Assembly (NCBI GenBank): GCA_009911195.1
Contig: QXWV01000126.1
Span: 1-37,439 of the forward strand
From: Lachnospiraceae bacterium
Lineage (GTDB): Bacteria; Bacillota; Clostridia; Lachnospirales; Lachnospiraceae
Direction of reading: 5' to 3'
Length of the DNA stretch: 37,439 nt
The position numbers were made by a program, and so were the translations under genes. Position 1 is the stretch's first letter. The number at the start of each line of letters is the position of its first letter. Positions 35,902 through 37,439 of this stretch are shown here, one piece after another. The notes under the pieces were generated by a model. The model was given only the letters and a program-made list of their open reading frames with translations, was not told the origin of the DNA and made no database searches.

Positions 35902-36594
35902 TCAAACCGTAACTTTTGTTCCGGTGAACTCTCCTTTTACCGTATTAACAATGCTATTTTCCTCATTCAGCCCAAATACCCACATCGGCATCCTATTATC
36001 CCTGGCCAAAATAGACGCTGTCATATCCACTACCTGCAAATTCCTGGAAATTACTTCATCAATCGAAACCTCATCATATTTTTTTGCTTTTGGATTGCCT
36101 TTCGGGTCATCGTCATATACGCCATCCACTGCTTTTGCCAATAATATCACATCGGCCTCCACTTCCACAGCACGCAACACTACCCCTGTGTCCGTAGAAA
36201 AATACGGATGCCCTGTTCCTCCGGCAAAAAAAACCACCTTTCCCTGTCCAAAATATTTGTTTGCCTTATCCTTAGAAAACATTTTAGTAAAAGAGCCACA
36301 GCTAAAAGGGGTAAGAATCTCTGTCTCCATCCCTACCGAACGGAAAATCTCGGATACATAAATACAGTTCATAACAGTTGCCAGCATGCCTATCTGGTCT
36401 GCCTTTGTCCGGTCTATGTTCTCGCTGGAGCGCCCTCTCCAGAAATTGCCGCCCCCGATAACAATTCCTACTTGGATATCCCCTGCCAATTCCTTCACCT
36501 GCAAAGCTACTCCGCGTACTGTCTCTTCGTCAAATCCTGTCTTCTTGCTGCCCGCCAGCGCTTCTCCGCTTAGCTTTAACAATATTCTTTTCAT
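35902..36594 (-). CDS. pyrH: UMP kinase
   Basis: A 230-residue hexameric amino-acid-kinase-fold enzyme phosphorylating UMP to UDP. Motifs: ILLKLSGEALAG, VIGGGNFWRGR, ADQIGMLATVMN, FFAGGTGHPYFSTDTG, LLAKAVDGVYDDDP, DMTASILARDN. Length and order (pyrH-frr-uppS-cdsA) are typical. No rpsB-tsf upstream; an HPt gene takes that place. Confidence 0.97.
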   Translation of the reverse strand: MKRILLKLSGEALAGSKKTGFDEETVRGVALQVKELAGDIQVGIVIGGGNFWRGRSSENIDRTKADQIGMLATVMNCIYVSEIFRSVGMETEILTPFSCGSFTKMFSKDKANKYFGQGKVVFFAGGTGHPYFSTDTGVVLRAVEVEADVILLAKAVDGVYDDDPKGNPKAKKYDEVSIDEVISRNLQVVDMTASILARDNRMPMWVFGLNEENSIVNTVKGEFTGTKVTV

Positions 36595-36647
36595 AATAAT
36601 ACCTATGCCTTTCTCCCAGCTTGCAATCTTCAGGCCGCAGATATCCT

Positions 36648-37001
36648 TTACAGTTCATTAATTACCTTAATGGCATTTTCATATCCACTTTTAAATTCCT
36701 CCAGGGCTTCTGGAACGCCATCCATATTATTAGCACGCAGTTTTTCCACCATAGGTTCCAGTACCTTTAGAACACTGTCCACACCTAAATTAGACAATAC
36801 CCCTTTTAATGTATGCCCACTGCGGAATGCCGTTTCACAATCCCCATTCTGTATTGATTCCACAAAACTTACAAAATTCTGGTCTGCTGGAAGCTTTTTC
36901 AGGAATTTAAAGTACAGCTTTTCATTATTCATGAAACGCTGTAATGTTACATCCACATCAAATCCATTTGCCACTAATTTGTCTTTCAGTTCCTTCTCCA
37001 T
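36648..37001 (-). CDS. Orphan HPt (histidine phosphotransfer) protein
   Basis: A 117-residue helical HPt-domain protein. The phosphorylatable histidine is His63 in RSGHTLKGVLSNLG, within the expected helix. Such proteins pass phosphate between receiver domains of multistep phosphorelays. No histidine kinase or response regulator is nearby, so its partners are encoded elsewhere. It is first in the transcript from the promoter at 37112-37140 and precedes pyrH by 53 bases, so it is probably co-transcribed with the pyrH-to-rseP genes. Confidence 0.85.
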   Translation of the reverse strand: MEKELKDKLVANGFDVDVTLQRFMNNEKLYFKFLKKLPADQNFVSFVESIQNGDCETAFRSGHTLKGVLSNLGVDSVLKVLEPMVEKLRANNMDGVPEALEEFKSGYENAIKVINEL

Positions 37002-37111
37002 AACCCATTTCCTTTCCTATTTCTATGAATATACCTTCCCTTTAAGGTAATGCACGATAGTTCATCCTGTTTGACTCGCCATATGCCATATTCACTCTTC
37101 AACTATGTATT

Positions 37112-37140
37112 ACTATAACATAAACCGCATGACTTTTCAA
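37112..37140 (-). promoter_or_regulatory. Promoter of the HPt-pyrH-frr operon
   Basis: Minus strand TTGAAA (37140-37135), 17-base spacer, TATAGT (37117-37112), about 110 bases upstream of the HPt start. Good sigma-A match. Confidence 0.7.
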
Positions 37141-37224
37141 TCAATACGTTTTGTAATCGAACAGGGAGAAATTATCTGCTCTTTATTATAAGCATTCGGG
37201 TATCAAGAGTCATCTGTGGACAAG

Positions 37225-37286
37225 CACGGAAATCAATTTTCATGGGCAGCGCAGCGGGCAGGGCGTCTGGCCCATGCAGTGTTCCG
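37225..37286 (-). repeat. Right arm of 62-bp inverted repeat
   Basis: Reverse complement matches bases 1-62 at 56 of 62 positions without gaps. It lies about 85 bases upstream of the HPt promoter -35 box. It probably belongs to a longer dispersed intergenic element covering much of 37225-37439. Confidence 0.85.
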
Positions 37287-37344
37287 TTTTAAGGCTATGG
37301 ATAAAAAGCAGCAATTTCACTTATGAAATGGTTCATCTCCAGGG

Positions 37345-37388
37345 AAAAACCGCCATGGACGGTAATGTCATTTAGTTAACGATGGCGG
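37345..37388 (-). terminator. Terminator-like hairpin near the right end
   Basis: Minus strand CCGCCAT, 25-base loop, ATGGCGG, then TTTTTCCC. It would end transcription coming from beyond the window, or is a built-in part of the repeat element. The rest of 37287-37439 holds no gene that I recognise. Confidence 0.5.
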
Positions 37389-37439
37389 ACGCCGTGAGGG
37401 AAATAAAATGCTCCGTCGCCACGCTCCCGCTCCAAAAAA

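Noticed and set aside
37287-37439. Minus-strand frame entering from the right edge and ending in VRHR, as a possible gene end
   Set aside because: It lies within what appears to be the repeat element, resembles no known protein, and is too short to judge.

Overview
The window looks like a chromosomal segment of a low-to-moderate GC Firmicute, most likely a Lachnospiraceae-type clostridium. The evidence is a Gram-positive PolC replicase, the rimP-nusA-ylxR-ylxQ-infB-rbfA-nrnA-truB-ribF order, MEP-pathway isoprenoid genes, AGGAGG-type ribosome sites, frequent GTG/TTG starts and SsuA/TauA-type lipoprotein transport. This is inference from gene content; no rRNA is present to confirm it.

Layout, left to right. 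Bases 1-62 are one arm of a 62-bp inverted repeat whose partner lies at 37225-37286. Minus-strand genes follow: a secreted SH3/NlpC-P60 cell-wall hydrolase, a Na/Pi cotransporter with a PhoU-like tail, and the translation/transcription operon read from rimP (11926) down to ribF (3001). That operon has its own promoter and an intrinsic terminator inside its short leader. A tRNA-Glu(CTC) is transcribed divergently at 12242. Next, still on the minus strand, come a lipoprotein, polC, ispG and, upstream of them, a PP2C phosphatase and a membrane Ser/Thr kinase gene that runs into ispG. At the right end lie rseP, dxr, cdsA, uppS, frr, pyrH and an orphan HPt gene, all on the minus strand.

Between the two housekeeping blocks (ispG on one side, rseP on the other) sits about 12 kb of accessory DNA. 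Its main part is a divergent LacI regulator and a plus-strand operon at 22841-31266: SsuA/TauA-type binding lipoprotein, two permeases, two different ABC ATPases, a DUF4432 galactose-mutarotase-like protein, a CxPxR sulfatase without signal peptide, and a DUF3604 PHP-type metallohydrolase. Read together, the genes suggest import of an intact sulfate ester (or a related anionic sugar derivative), followed by cytosolic hydrolysis, under a sugar-type repressor. The substrate is not known to me. The ATPase pair is asymmetric in a patterned way: one composite ATP site is degenerate on both faces and the other is canonical.

Other points: dxr is split by a one-base frameshift that also creates an ATGA stop/start overlap; NusA carries an acidic tandem-repeat tail; and a 12-codon leader ORF is coupled to the second ATPase gene.
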